The notes under the pieces are model-generated. The model worked only from the letters and a program-made list of their open reading frames with translations. It was not told the DNA's origin and did no database searches. A stretch of DNA of 64,000 nucleotides from JAWLFY01 sp041685355 (GTDB taxonomy: Bacteria; Planctomycetota; Planctomycetia; Pirellulales; Pirellulaceae). The stretch covers positions 1 through 64,000 of the forward strand of contig JAWLFY010000009.1 in the NCBI GenBank assembly GCA_041685355.1, given 5' to 3'. This document shows, in pieces, positions 43,486-51,811 of this stretch. Each line of letters opens with the position of its first letter. Within the stretch, counting starts at the first letter, position 1. The translations under genes were made by a program, and so were the position numbers.

Positions 43486-46332
43486 GTGTCCCTGTACCGA
43501 TCGATCCCCTGCCCCGGTTTCGCAGCCGCGATTCGGCCCGCGTCCTCCAGACTGCCGTCGCTCGCGGTCCGCGGCGTGTTGGTCACCACGTTGTTGGTGG
43601 GAGCCGTCTCCCCGAGCCGCGGCGATGAAGCCGCCAAACTAGGCCGACCGAAGCCGCCGTCCGATGCCGACACGATCCGTTTCTTTGAATCGGAGATCCG
43701 GCCTCTACTGGCCGAGCATTGTTACTCGTGTCACGGCGAATCGACCCAGGAGGCCGGACTGCGGCTTGACCGTCGCGCGGCGATCCTCCGCGGGACCGAT
43801 TACGGCCCGGTGATCTCGACGGAAGCGCCACGCGACAGCCTGCTCCTGCGGTCGGTCCGTCACGAGTCGGAGATGCCGATGCCGGAGGGTGAGGAGAAAC
43901 TCTCGGGCAAGCAGATCGATGCGCTCGAGCGTTGGGTCGAAATCGGGATGCCGTGGCCCGACGAGCCGGAACCGGACGACGCGCCGGACGACGACCCGTC
44001 GAATCACTGGGCGCTGCAAAAGCTCACGCCGCCACCGATCCCCGCGATCCGTGCCCCGATCGACAGCGAATGGGCCCGTAACGAGATCGACCTGTTCGTG
44101 GCCGACCGTCTCGCCGACGAGTCGATGACCCCGTCACCCGCGGCCGACCGTGGCGTCCTGATCCGGCGGTTGCATTACACGCTCACCGGCTTGCCGCCGA
44201 CGTACGAACAGGTCGAACGGTTTCGCCAAGACCCCGACCCGCTTGCCTATGAGCGACTCGTCGACGAACTGCTCGGGGACGTCGCGTTCGGTGAGCGATG
44301 GGCAAGACACTGGCTCGACGTCGCCCGATATGCCGACACGAAGGGATACCTGGCCGGAGGCGTCGAGCGGAAATACCCGTTCAGCTTCACCTACCGGGAC
44401 TGGGTCACCGAGGCGTTCAACGACGACATGCCGTATGACGACTTTCTCCGCTACCAGATCGCCGGGGACCAACTGGTCGAGTCCGAGGGACACGACCGCC
44501 GACATCTCGCCGCACTCGGGTTCTTGACGCTCGGCCGACGGTTCTTGAATCGCGAACCCGACATCATCGACGATCGGATCGACGTCGTGACCCGCGGAAC
44601 GATGGGATTCACCGTCAGCTGCGCCCGATGTCACGACCACAAGTTCGATCCGATCCCCACGCAAGACTACTACTCGCTGTACGGCGTGTTCGCGAGTTCG
44701 ACCGAGCCGGAGGAGTGGCCACTGATCGGCGACCCCAAGCCGAGTCCCGAATACGACGCGTTCCTGAAAGAGCTCGCCAAACGGGAAAACGCGGTCGAGG
44801 AATTTTTGCAGCAGCGGGTCGACGCGGCACGGTCGGCCGACGGGATCGCGGAGTATCTGCGGGCCGCCCACGCCGCTTGGGACGGCGGCCGCGACGCGGT
44901 CAACGCGGAAGCGTCGGAGCGAAAACTGCACGACAAGTTGTTGACCGAATGGATCGAATTCCTGAGATCGGCCCGCTCGCCCGAAAACCCCAATCACGAC
45001 CTGTTCGCCCCCTGGCACCGCCTCCGCGTGCCGCGCGACCGCGACGGCGACGATGGGGTGGCTGAGGCGGGCGATGACGCCGCGGCGGGCGAGTTGACGT
45101 CGCTTCGGCAAAAGCTGGACGAAGCGAACCCCGATTCGATCGAAGCCGTCGCGACCCTGTACGGCGAATTCCTCCACGAGTCGGTCGTCAAAAATGAACC
45201 GAACGCTGGCGGCTTGGCGAAGCGGATCGGTCTCGGATCGGGATCGCCGCTCGACCTCAACACCGAGCGGATGCGACCGCGACTGTTCCGCGGCGACCGC
45301 AACCGGCTGCGGACGCTCGACAATAAGATCATCGAACTCAACGGGGCGCACCCCGGTGCCCCACCCCGCGCGATGGCGCTGGTCGACAAGCCGCGTCCGA
45401 TCGACGTGAAGGTTTTCATTCGCGGCAACCCCGGACGACGGGGCGACCTCGCCCCGAGGCGGTTTCTGGCGGCGCTGAGTGACGATCCGGAAAACCGTGA
45501 GTTGTTCCGCACCGGAAGCGGCCGGCGCGACCTGGTCGAGGCGATCGTCGACCCCGACAACCCGCTCACCGCGCGGGTGATCGTGAACCGGGTTTGGATG
45601 CACCACTTCGGCCAGCCGCTGGTCGAAACCCCGAGCGATTTCGGGGTAACCACGCCTCGACCGCGGCACCACGCCCTGCTCGATCATTTGGCGTCGGAAC
45701 TGATCGCGGGCGGGTGGTCACTGAAGTCGCTTCATCGAAAGATCGTCACTTCGGCGACCTATCGGCAACGGAGTGACTTGAGGCCGGAGTACGCCGACAC
45801 CGACCCCGAGAACACGTTGTGGTACCGGGCGAATCGGCGTCGGCTCGATTTCGAATCACTCCGTGACGGGATCTTGGCGACGTCCGGAAATCTCGACGAC
45901 GCCACGGTCGGGGGGCGTCCCGTCAAGATCACCGAGGCACCGACGCCGCCGCGGCGGACGCTGTACGCGTTCATCGATCGCCAAAACTTGCCCGGCGTGT
46001 TCCGCACGTTCGACTTCGCCAACCCGGACCTGCACAGCCCACGACGTCACGAGACCGCCGTCCCACAACAGGCGTTGTTCATGATGAACAGCCCCATGGT
46101 GATCGCCCAGGCTCGACGGCTGGTGGCGTCGACCGGGTTCGCCCAGGCGAGCTCGACGGCGGACAAAGTGCGTTGGCTTTACCGCCAACTGCTAGCCCGC
46201 GACCCGACCTCGAATGAGCTCGATCGTGCGACCACGTTTTTCGACGGTGTGAGTGAGAACGTTGACGCCCCGCCATGGGACCAATACGCGTTGGTGTTGT
46301 ACGCCTCGAACGAGTTCGCCTTCGTCGATTAA
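43486..46332 (+). CDS. PSCyt1/DUF1549/DUF1553 cytochrome-type protein
   Basis: 948 aa. A signal region (LAVRGVLVTTLLVGAVSPSRG) precedes a PSCyt1 domain with the haem motif CYSCH (C79, C82, H83) and LSGKQIDALERWVEIGMPWP. Next is DUF1549 (NEIDLFVADRL ... RRLHYTLTGLPPTYEQVERF, RWARHWLDVARYADTKGY, CARCHDHKFDPIPTQDYYSLYGVFASS with a second CxxCH), then DUF1553 (NRVWMHHFGQPLVETPSDFG, PRRTLYAFIDRQNLPGVFRTFDFANPD). The start is GTG 43486. It is followed by a DUF1501 gene, the standard planctomycete pair; the function of the pair is not known. Confidence 0.9.
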   Translation: MSLYRSIPCPGFAAAIRPASSRLPSLAVRGVLVTTLLVGAVSPSRGDEAAKLGRPKPPSDADTIRFFESEIRPLLAEHCYSCHGESTQEAGLRLDRRAAILRGTDYGPVISTEAPRDSLLLRSVRHESEMPMPEGEEKLSGKQIDALERWVEIGMPWPDEPEPDDAPDDDPSNHWALQKLTPPPIPAIRAPIDSEWARNEIDLFVADRLADESMTPSPAADRGVLIRRLHYTLTGLPPTYEQVERFRQDPDPLAYERLVDELLGDVAFGERWARHWLDVARYADTKGYLAGGVERKYPFSFTYRDWVTEAFNDDMPYDDFLRYQIAGDQLVESEGHDRRHLAALGFLTLGRRFLNREPDIIDDRIDVVTRGTMGFTVSCARCHDHKFDPIPTQDYYSLYGVFASSTEPEEWPLIGDPKPSPEYDAFLKELAKRENAVEEFLQQRVDAARSADGIAEYLRAAHAAWDGGRDAVNAEASERKLHDKLLTEWIEFLRSARSPENPNHDLFAPWHRLRVPRDRDGDDGVAEAGDDAAAGELTSLRQKLDEANPDSIEAVATLYGEFLHESVVKNEPNAGGLAKRIGLGSGSPLDLNTERMRPRLFRGDRNRLRTLDNKIIELNGAHPGAPPRAMALVDKPRPIDVKVFIRGNPGRRGDLAPRRFLAALSDDPENRELFRTGSGRRDLVEAIVDPDNPLTARVIVNRVWMHHFGQPLVETPSDFGVTTPRPRHHALLDHLASELIAGGWSLKSLHRKIVTSATYRQRSDLRPEYADTDPENTLWYRANRRRLDFESLRDGILATSGNLDDATVGGRPVKITEAPTPPRRTLYAFIDRQNLPGVFRTFDFANPDLHSPRRHETAVPQQALFMMNSPMVIAQARRLVASTGFAQASSTADKVRWLYRQLLARDPTSNELDRATTFFDGVSENVDAPPWDQYALVLYASNEFAFVD

Positions 46333-46523
46333 ACCGAAACAGCGTCGACTGAACCGAAACAGCGTCGACTGAACCGANNNNNNNNNNNNNNNNNNNNNNN
46401 NNNNNNNNNNNNNNNNNNNNNNNNNNNNNNNNNNNNNNNNNNNNNNNNNNNNNNNNNNNNNNNNNNNNNNNNNNNNNAACCGAAACAGCGTCGACTGAAC
46501 CGAAACAGCGTCGACTGAACCGA
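46332..46523. repeat. 20-bp tandem repeat around an N run
   Basis: A 20-bp unit (AACCGAAACAGCGTCGACTG) is present 2.3 times on both sides of the N run; 46332-46377 and 46478-46523 are identical over 46 bp. It starts directly after the stop of the PSCyt1 gene and ends 12 bp before the DUF1501 start. True copy number unknown. Confidence 0.92.
46378..46477. other. Assembly gap, 100 N placeholder in a tandem repeat
   Basis: 100 N between two identical 46-bp ends of a 20-bp repeat. The assembler probably could not resolve copy number; the gap does not interrupt a gene. Confidence 0.95.
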
Positions 46524-46535
46524 GAACGTTTCCCC

Positions 46536-47969
46536 ATGAGCCAGTACGACCACCGTACCGATCCCGCCGACCTGTTTCTGACCCGACGCTCGTTCCTCTC
46601 GCGATGCGGGATGGGGATGGCGGGGGTCGCCGCAGGCGGCTTACTGGCGCCGTCGGCGACCGTGGCGGGGAACCCGTTGGCGGTCAAGTCGCCGCACTAC
46701 CGGCCCCGCGCGAAACGGGTGATCCACCTGTTCATGAACGGCGGCCCGTCGCACGTCGACACGTTCGACCCGAAGCCGAAGCTGACCGAATACCACGGCC
46801 GCGAACTCCCGATCGAGACGCTCAAGACCGAACGGAAGACGGGCGCCGCGTTCGGATCGCCGTTCCAATTCTCAAAGCATGGCGAGAACGGCGTCGAGGT
46901 GAGCGACCTGTTCCCGAACGTCGCGAAACACATCGACGACATCTGCGTGATCCGTTCGATGCACGCCGACGTCCCGAACCACGAACCGTCGCTGATGCTG
47001 ATGAACTGCGGCGAGGCGCGGCTGCCCCGACCGAGCCTGGGGTCGTGGGTCACCTATGGCCTCGGCAGCGAGAACGAGAACCTCCCGGGGTTCGTCGCGA
47101 TGTGTCCCGGATATCCGATCCAAGAATCCCAGAATTGGCAATCGGCGTTCCTGCCGGGAGCCTACCAGGGGACCTACATCGACACCCGGAACCAGGAAAT
47201 CGAGAAGCTGATCGAGCATATCAAGAACGAACACTACTCGACCGATGAGCAGCGGCGGCAGTTGGACCTGTTATCCAAGTTAAACGAGGAGCACGCCCAC
47301 CAGCGTCAAAACGACGAGGCGCTCGAAACGCGGATCCAGTCGTTCGAGTTGGCTTACCGGATGCAGATGGAGGCGACCGACGCGTTCGACATCGGGCGAG
47401 AACCCGAAGCGGTCCGCGAGGCGTACGGGGACACCGTACAGGGCCGCCAGATGCTCATCGCCCGCCGACTCATCGAACGGGGTGTGCGGTTCGTCCAGTT
47501 GTGGCACGGCGCGGGCCAACCGTGGGACAACCACGACGACATCGAAAAGAACCATCGGCGATTGGCCCAGCAGAGCGACCGCGGGATCGCCGCGTTGCTC
47601 GGAGACCTAAAACGCGTCGGCCTACTCGAGGACACCCTCGTGATCTGGGGGGGCGAGTTCGGTCGCACCCCGACGGTCGAACTCCCCACGCCGGGTGCCA
47701 ATCAAGGGAAGGTCAACGGCCGCGATCACAACCATCACGGGTTCACGATGTGGATGGCCGGCGGCGGCGTCAAAGGCGGCTACGTCCACGGGGCGACCGA
47801 CGAATTCGGGTTCAAAGCGGTCGAACGACCGGTTCACGTCCACGACCTGCACGCGACGATCCTTCACCTGCTGGGTTTCGACCACACGCGACTGACGTAC
47901 CATCATTCAGGGCGTGACTTCAGGCTCACCGATGTGCACGGAAATATCGTCCACGACATCGTCGCGTGA
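46536..47969 (+). CDS. DUF1501 family protein, Tat-type signal
   Basis: 477 aa. A twin-arginine signal (LTRRSFLSRCGMGMAGVAAGG) and the DUF1501 body: KRVIHLFMNGGPSHVDTFDPKP, RSMHADVPNHEPSLMLMNCG, GSWVTYGLGSEN, VRFVQLWHGAGQPWDNHDD, LVIWGGEFGRTPTVE, and GRDHNHHGFTMWMAGGGVKGG. The fold is that of the alkaline phosphatase/sulfatase group with conserved Asp/His metal ligands; no substrate is proven. It pairs with the PSCyt1/DUF1549 gene upstream. The ATG follows the repeat array with weak ribosome binding site. Confidence 0.92.
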   Translation: MSQYDHRTDPADLFLTRRSFLSRCGMGMAGVAAGGLLAPSATVAGNPLAVKSPHYRPRAKRVIHLFMNGGPSHVDTFDPKPKLTEYHGRELPIETLKTERKTGAAFGSPFQFSKHGENGVEVSDLFPNVAKHIDDICVIRSMHADVPNHEPSLMLMNCGEARLPRPSLGSWVTYGLGSENENLPGFVAMCPGYPIQESQNWQSAFLPGAYQGTYIDTRNQEIEKLIEHIKNEHYSTDEQRRQLDLLSKLNEEHAHQRQNDEALETRIQSFELAYRMQMEATDAFDIGREPEAVREAYGDTVQGRQMLIARRLIERGVRFVQLWHGAGQPWDNHDDIEKNHRRLAQQSDRGIAALLGDLKRVGLLEDTLVIWGGEFGRTPTVELPTPGANQGKVNGRDHNHHGFTMWMAGGGVKGGYVHGATDEFGFKAVERPVHVHDLHATILHLLGFDHTRLTYHHSGRDFRLTDVHGNIVHDIVA

Positions 47970-48079
47970 ACACGCGAAACCGTCGTCTGTACACGCGGCA
48001 CCGTGGCGCACGCACGCGGCGGTCGGTCGACTCCCAGCGGGACGACCGTTCTCCATTTTCCCGAGAGGTTAGGACCGCA

Positions 48080-49450
48080 ATGATTCGTCCCGACGTATCC
48101 CGTCCCCTCGCCCTCCGACCGACGCCCCGTGCCTTCCTACCCCGCCCGAGACCGTCTCGGGCTGCCACGGTCGCCGCGGCCGTTTGGGTATCGCTCGCCG
48201 CCGCGATTTGTGACGTCGCCGCCGACGACTGGCCTCAGTGGCGGGGTCCTAACCGCGACGGCGTTTGGCGGGAGTCGGGACTCGTCGACTCGTTCCAAGC
48301 GCCCAAGCTCCAGCGACGCTGGACGGCCGAGATCGCCGCCGGCTACTCGGGACCGACGGTCGCCAACGGGCGAGTGTTCGTGGCGGACCGGCTCTCCGAT
48401 CCCGACTCGATCGAGCGGGTTCACGCCTTCGATATCCGGTCAGGTGAGAAACTGTGGTCCCACGAGTACGCCTGCCCATACGAAGGGGTCAGCTACACCG
48501 CCGGGCCCCGCGCGTCGGTCACGGTCGACAACGAGCTTGCGTACGTGATCGGGGCGACCGGCCGCATGCACTGCCTCGACGTGGCGGACGGCAGCGTCGT
48601 TTGGCAACGTGACCTGCGTTCGGATTTCGACGTCGATTTGCCGACGTGGGGGATTACCAGTTCGCCGTTAGTCGAAGGCGAGTTTGTCATCGTGCAAATC
48701 GGCGGCGCCGGGAACGCCTGCGTCGTGGCCCTCGACCGCCGAACCGGCGAAACCGCTTGGCACGCGCTCGACGACGACGCATCCTACTCGTCGCCGATCG
48801 TGATCGACCAAGCCGGACAGCGGGTGCTCGTCGTTTGGACCGGCGAACGGGTCGTCGGCATGGACCCGGCCGACGGGAACGTCTTCTGGGCGGAGGATTA
48901 CAAGTGGGAGAAGTGGCCGATCGGGATCGCCTCGCCGGTCCACAGCGGTGATCATCTGCTCGTCTCCGAGGTGCACAAAGGCTCGCTGCTGCTCAAGCTT
49001 GGCCGCGATGACGTGACTGCCCAACGGGTCTGGCACCGAAGCGAAGACGACGGGCCGGCGCTACACGCCCTGATGGGCACGCCGATTGTGATCGACGGGC
49101 AGATCTACGGGGCGGACAACACCGGCGTGCTGCGATGCCTCGATCTGTCGACCGGGGAACAGATCTGGGAGAACGACACGGTCGTCCCGACAATGCGTTG
49201 GGCGACCGTCCACATCGTCCGCAACGGAGACAGAGTCTGGATGTTCAACGACCGCGGAGAGCTGATCATCGCGCGGTTGTCGCCCCAAGGTTACCACGAG
49301 ATCAGCCGAGCCCAATTGATCGCCCCGACGACACAACAGCTGCGTCGTCGCGACGGGGTGACCTGGTCCCACCCCGCCTATGCCGACCGACACGTTTTCG
49401 CCCGGAACGACGAAGAACTGGTTTGCGTCGATCTGGCGTCGCCGCGCTGA
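48080..49450 (+). CDS. Secreted PQQ-binding-like beta-propeller protein, second copy
   Basis: 456 aa from ATG 48080, which has AGGA 6 nt upstream. A signal peptide (ATVAAAVWVSLAAAICDVAADD) is followed by DWPQWRGPNRDGVW as in the copy at 35403-36809. Blade repeats include SGEKLWSHEYACPY, DGSVVWQRDL, TGETAWHAL and TGEQIWENDT. The sequence differs strongly from the first copy outside these motifs, so the duplication is old. It follows the DUF1501 gene on the same strand and may share its transcript. Its last 149 bp overlap the convergent blh gene end. Confidence 0.85.
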   Translation: MIRPDVSRPLALRPTPRAFLPRPRPSRAATVAAAVWVSLAAAICDVAADDWPQWRGPNRDGVWRESGLVDSFQAPKLQRRWTAEIAAGYSGPTVANGRVFVADRLSDPDSIERVHAFDIRSGEKLWSHEYACPYEGVSYTAGPRASVTVDNELAYVIGATGRMHCLDVADGSVVWQRDLRSDFDVDLPTWGITSSPLVEGEFVIVQIGGAGNACVVALDRRTGETAWHALDDDASYSSPIVIDQAGQRVLVVWTGERVVGMDPADGNVFWAEDYKWEKWPIGIASPVHSGDHLLVSEVHKGSLLLKLGRDDVTAQRVWHRSEDDGPALHALMGTPIVIDGQIYGADNTGVLRCLDLSTGEQIWENDTVVPTMRWATVHIVRNGDRVWMFNDRGELIIARLSPQGYHEISRAQLIAPTTQQLRRRDGVTWSHPAYADRHVFARNDEELVCVDLASPR

Positions 49451-50405
49451 GCTCATGAAGCAAGTGATGCGGCGGCGTGAGGATTGCGTACAGCGTCAGC
49501 GTGACGACGGCCACACCGGATACACTGACCGAAACGCCCGCGTAGATTCCCAGCGCCGCCGCGAGCGTGAGCGTCGGCAGCATCAGCGGGAGCGATCGTC
49601 GGTGAGCCCGCCCAACGGAGCGGAGCGGGCGAGAGGGTCGCTCGCCAAGCACCATGCACTCTCGCACGGCGTGCCAGAGGAGAAACCACACGCCGACGCT
49701 GAAAAGAGGTGGCAGGACCGCGCTTGTCAGGAGAACCGCCAGCGGAAGCAGACGGACGATCGGAAAATCTTCACGAGACACGACAGCCGCATCGAACAGC
49801 CAGAGCATGATCCCGATGAAGCCGAGCACCCCGAAGACGTGGGCAAGACCCACCGGAAGCGTCGCCGGGCCTCCGACCAGCGCGGAGACTTTGCCGATCG
49901 CGTTAGCGGTCGCGATCGGCCAAAAAGCGAACGGAAGCATGACGACGGCCGCGGCGCGAGCGACGCCACGAATCGTCTCCGGAGTGCCAACCGCGGCTTT
50001 GCCAATCCGGATGCGGGCATCTACCCGACCGAAGTGCACGACAGATAGCAGAAGAAAGAACGCGATATATCCGACCGGGGCCGCGTAAAGAACGAGCGTG
50101 CAGAGGATACCGATCGCCGTGTACGGGATGAACGCCAGCATCGCCAGGCCGAGCGATCGGTCCCCCAGAAGTCTCCGATGAATGTGCCAGTCCATCGCCC
50201 CGTGCGGCATGCCGCAGACGAACAGCGATGCCGCGAGCGGGAACGCCGCCAGCCACCGTGGCATTCCATGAACGACCTCGACGATGATGCCGGTCGCCAG
50301 CAGGACGGAAATCAACACGCCCCACAGGAATCGAATTCGCGTCCCGGCAAACGCGAAGGGCGAGTCGGGACGGTGACGAAGAGGCGAAAACGGGTCGGAC
50401 TGCAT
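49302..50405 (-). CDS. blh: Brp/Blh-family beta-carotene 15,15'-dioxygenase (retinal synthesis)
   Basis: 367 aa integral membrane protein. The Blh family cleaves beta-carotene into two retinals. Histidine motifs of the family are present: GMPHGAMDWHI (H68, D72, H74), SVVHFG (H124), FLLWHAVRE (H245) and LTPPHHLLHE (H313, H314, H318); these are thought to bind the catalytic iron. Seven or more hydrophobic helices are visible. It starts 7 nt after the rhodopsin stop with no ribosome binding site of its own, so translation is probably coupled. The last ~47 residues after HHLLHE are basic and lie opposite the end of the PQQ gene; they are not typical and could reflect a late stop. No carotenoid synthesis genes are in the window. 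Confidence 0.92.
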   Translation of the reverse strand: MQSDPFSPLRHRPDSPFAFAGTRIRFLWGVLISVLLATGIIVEVVHGMPRWLAAFPLAASLFVCGMPHGAMDWHIHRRLLGDRSLGLAMLAFIPYTAIGILCTLVLYAAPVGYIAFFLLLSVVHFGRVDARIRIGKAAVGTPETIRGVARAAAVVMLPFAFWPIATANAIGKVSALVGGPATLPVGLAHVFGVLGFIGIMLWLFDAAVVSREDFPIVRLLPLAVLLTSAVLPPLFSVGVWFLLWHAVRECMVLGERPSRPLRSVGRAHRRSLPLMLPTLTLAAALGIYAGVSVSVSGVAVVTLTLYAILTPPHHLLHELSAATPDRRKPVLRRSGRKRVGRHRRGGTRSPRRDDAAVVSSGRSIGLG

Positions 50406-50412
50406 TCTGAGT

Positions 50413-51324
50413 TTAACCGGCTTCGGTTTCGGCGGTCTGTGGCTTTAACTCGTTGTAGTCGTAGCCCTCATCACGAGAAATGATGGCGGCGACCACGCCG
50501 AGCATCACGCCGTAAATCGCTTTCGAAACGACATCGGCACTCGTGAAGATAAAGGCGCGGGCGACGCCGGCTTCGGCGGCAAACCAGAACTGGGGAAGCG
50601 CGATCGCGACGGCGTATGCGGTCCAAGCGATGAGAAAAACCCCGAGGATCGCGCTCAACATCTTCGAAGCGGCCTCCGGCACAAGTTGCATCCCCTCCCG
50701 AATGGTCTTCCAGACGATCACAACAATCCAGATATAAAACGCCCAACCGAGCAAATACCAGATCCAAAAGGGGGCGGAAGAACTGCCTTCGACGACGGCC
50801 TTGCCATCGACCGTGACCCCACCGGTCTCGTAAAACTGTGCCATCCACGAGGTCCAGATCATGCCGAGCCCGGCGACAACGAATTGTGTCGCGTAACGGA
50901 CCTTCTTCTTCGCGGCCAGCGGCAACACCACCAACATCTGTAGCAGCAGCACCGGCACGTCGATCGTCCAGTTCATGTACCGATAGCCGTTGGAGAACGC
51001 TTGGCCGTCACGCCGAAGGTATTCGCCCGCGTCCCCATCCAACACGAACGAGAAGTCCCAAGCGATCGACTGTCGCAGCAGGATGATCATCGCCGAAACC
51101 ATGACCACGCCCGAAAGCACATTCGAAAGCCGATACCGCGGGGCGACCGTTTTGATCGTCGCGAGAAAGTAGACGAGCGCGGCGGCGAAAATGCCGACCC
51201 CGAGGGTCAGGACATGACTGACCGCGGACCATTGCGTCACGGAGTAGGTAAAATAGTTTTCCATGTTGCCGAGATCAGGCGATGCCGATTCGGCTTGAGC
51301 AAGTACTGCTGTTAAAGATTGCAT
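50413..51324 (-). CDS. NDQ-type microbial rhodopsin, predicted light-driven sodium pump
   Basis: 303 aa, seven helices. Helix C reads YRYMNWTIDVPVLLLQML: N118, D122 and Q129 stand at the positions of bacteriorhodopsin D85, T89 and D96. This NDQ triad defines Na+-pumping rhodopsins such as KR2 (N112/D116/Q123). Also KR2-like are the Schiff-base K268 and counterion D264 in ADVVSKAIYGV, R115 before the triad, N68 and G276 at the positions that line the cytoplasmic ion path, E166 in QFYE and R256 near the outer side. The D-E loop (about residues 167-185) is roughly a dozen residues longer than in KR2. L126 at the spectral tuning site suggests green absorption. ATG 51324 has GGAAGGAAATC upstream. 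GC (about 58% by eye) is lower than the flanking genes. The blh gene follows in the same unit. Confidence 0.95.
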   Translation of the reverse strand: MQSLTAVLAQAESASPDLGNMENYFTYSVTQWSAVSHVLTLGVGIFAAALVYFLATIKTVAPRYRLSNVLSGVVMVSAMIILLRQSIAWDFSFVLDGDAGEYLRRDGQAFSNGYRYMNWTIDVPVLLLQMLVVLPLAAKKKVRYATQFVVAGLGMIWTSWMAQFYETGGVTVDGKAVVEGSSSAPFWIWYLLGWAFYIWIVVIVWKTIREGMQLVPEAASKMLSAILGVFLIAWTAYAVAIALPQFWFAAEAGVARAFIFTSADVVSKAIYGVMLGVVAAIISRDEGYDYNELKPQTAETEAG

Positions 51325-51811
51325 GATTTCCTTCCGAGAGGGGTTCCCCGAACCAAAGTCACGTGCCCGAACCAAAGTCACGTGTCCGCATTCCCCGTCC
51401 GGAGGTCGGCTCCACGACCCAAAATCGGTCGATTTCGGTCGGCGTCATTCGCCGGCAAAAATATCATGGCTCCCTCGGCGATGCGGTTAATCGGGATGGT
51501 AAGGCAGAGTCAATAAGCTCCGGTTCTTGCGAGTGCGTCTTCGAGCCAGCGCCACCGAATAGGCGTTCACCCCGCATTCGCACGCGGTCCACGATCGATC
51601 CGGACGGATCACGTCGACAACTTTTTTGGCTTCTCGGCTCACTTGCGATCGGGAAACACCACGGCGCCGGGGTCGGATAGACTTGGGGACTCCGGTCGAG
51701 TTTCAGCTCCGCCCGGAATCCTCACGCGGATCCACCCGGAGACGTCGGCGGTGAACTGAAAGTCACACCGAATCGTCCCGCGGCATCGCGAGCGCTCGCG
51801 CTCCTCCTCTC
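51325..51811. promoter_or_regulatory. Divergent intergenic region rhodopsin / DUF1559-like gene
   Basis: 487 bp. It must hold the rhodopsin promoter (minus) and that of the zinc-ribbon membrane protein (plus). Directly before the rhodopsin ribosome binding site is a perfect 19-bp tandem duplication with a CACGTG palindrome. The rest shows no gene or tRNA. Confidence 0.45.
51347..51384. repeat. 19-bp perfect tandem duplication with CACGTG, rhodopsin leader
   Basis: CCCGAACCAAAGTCACGTG occurs twice in direct contact (51347-51365, 51366-51384), 23-60 bp upstream of the rhodopsin start. Each copy ends in GTCACGTG, whose CACGTG core is palindromic and could be a protein-binding site; equally it may be one more neutral tandem duplication. 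Confidence 0.85.

Noticed and set aside
46378..46477. Gap as a broken gene
   Set aside because: It lies between complete genes; only a 20-bp repeat is affected.
50413..51324. Proton-pumping proteorhodopsin
   Set aside because: The proton acceptor and donor carboxylates at the D85 and D96 positions are Asn and Gln, and Asp stands at the T89 position: the sodium-pump pattern.
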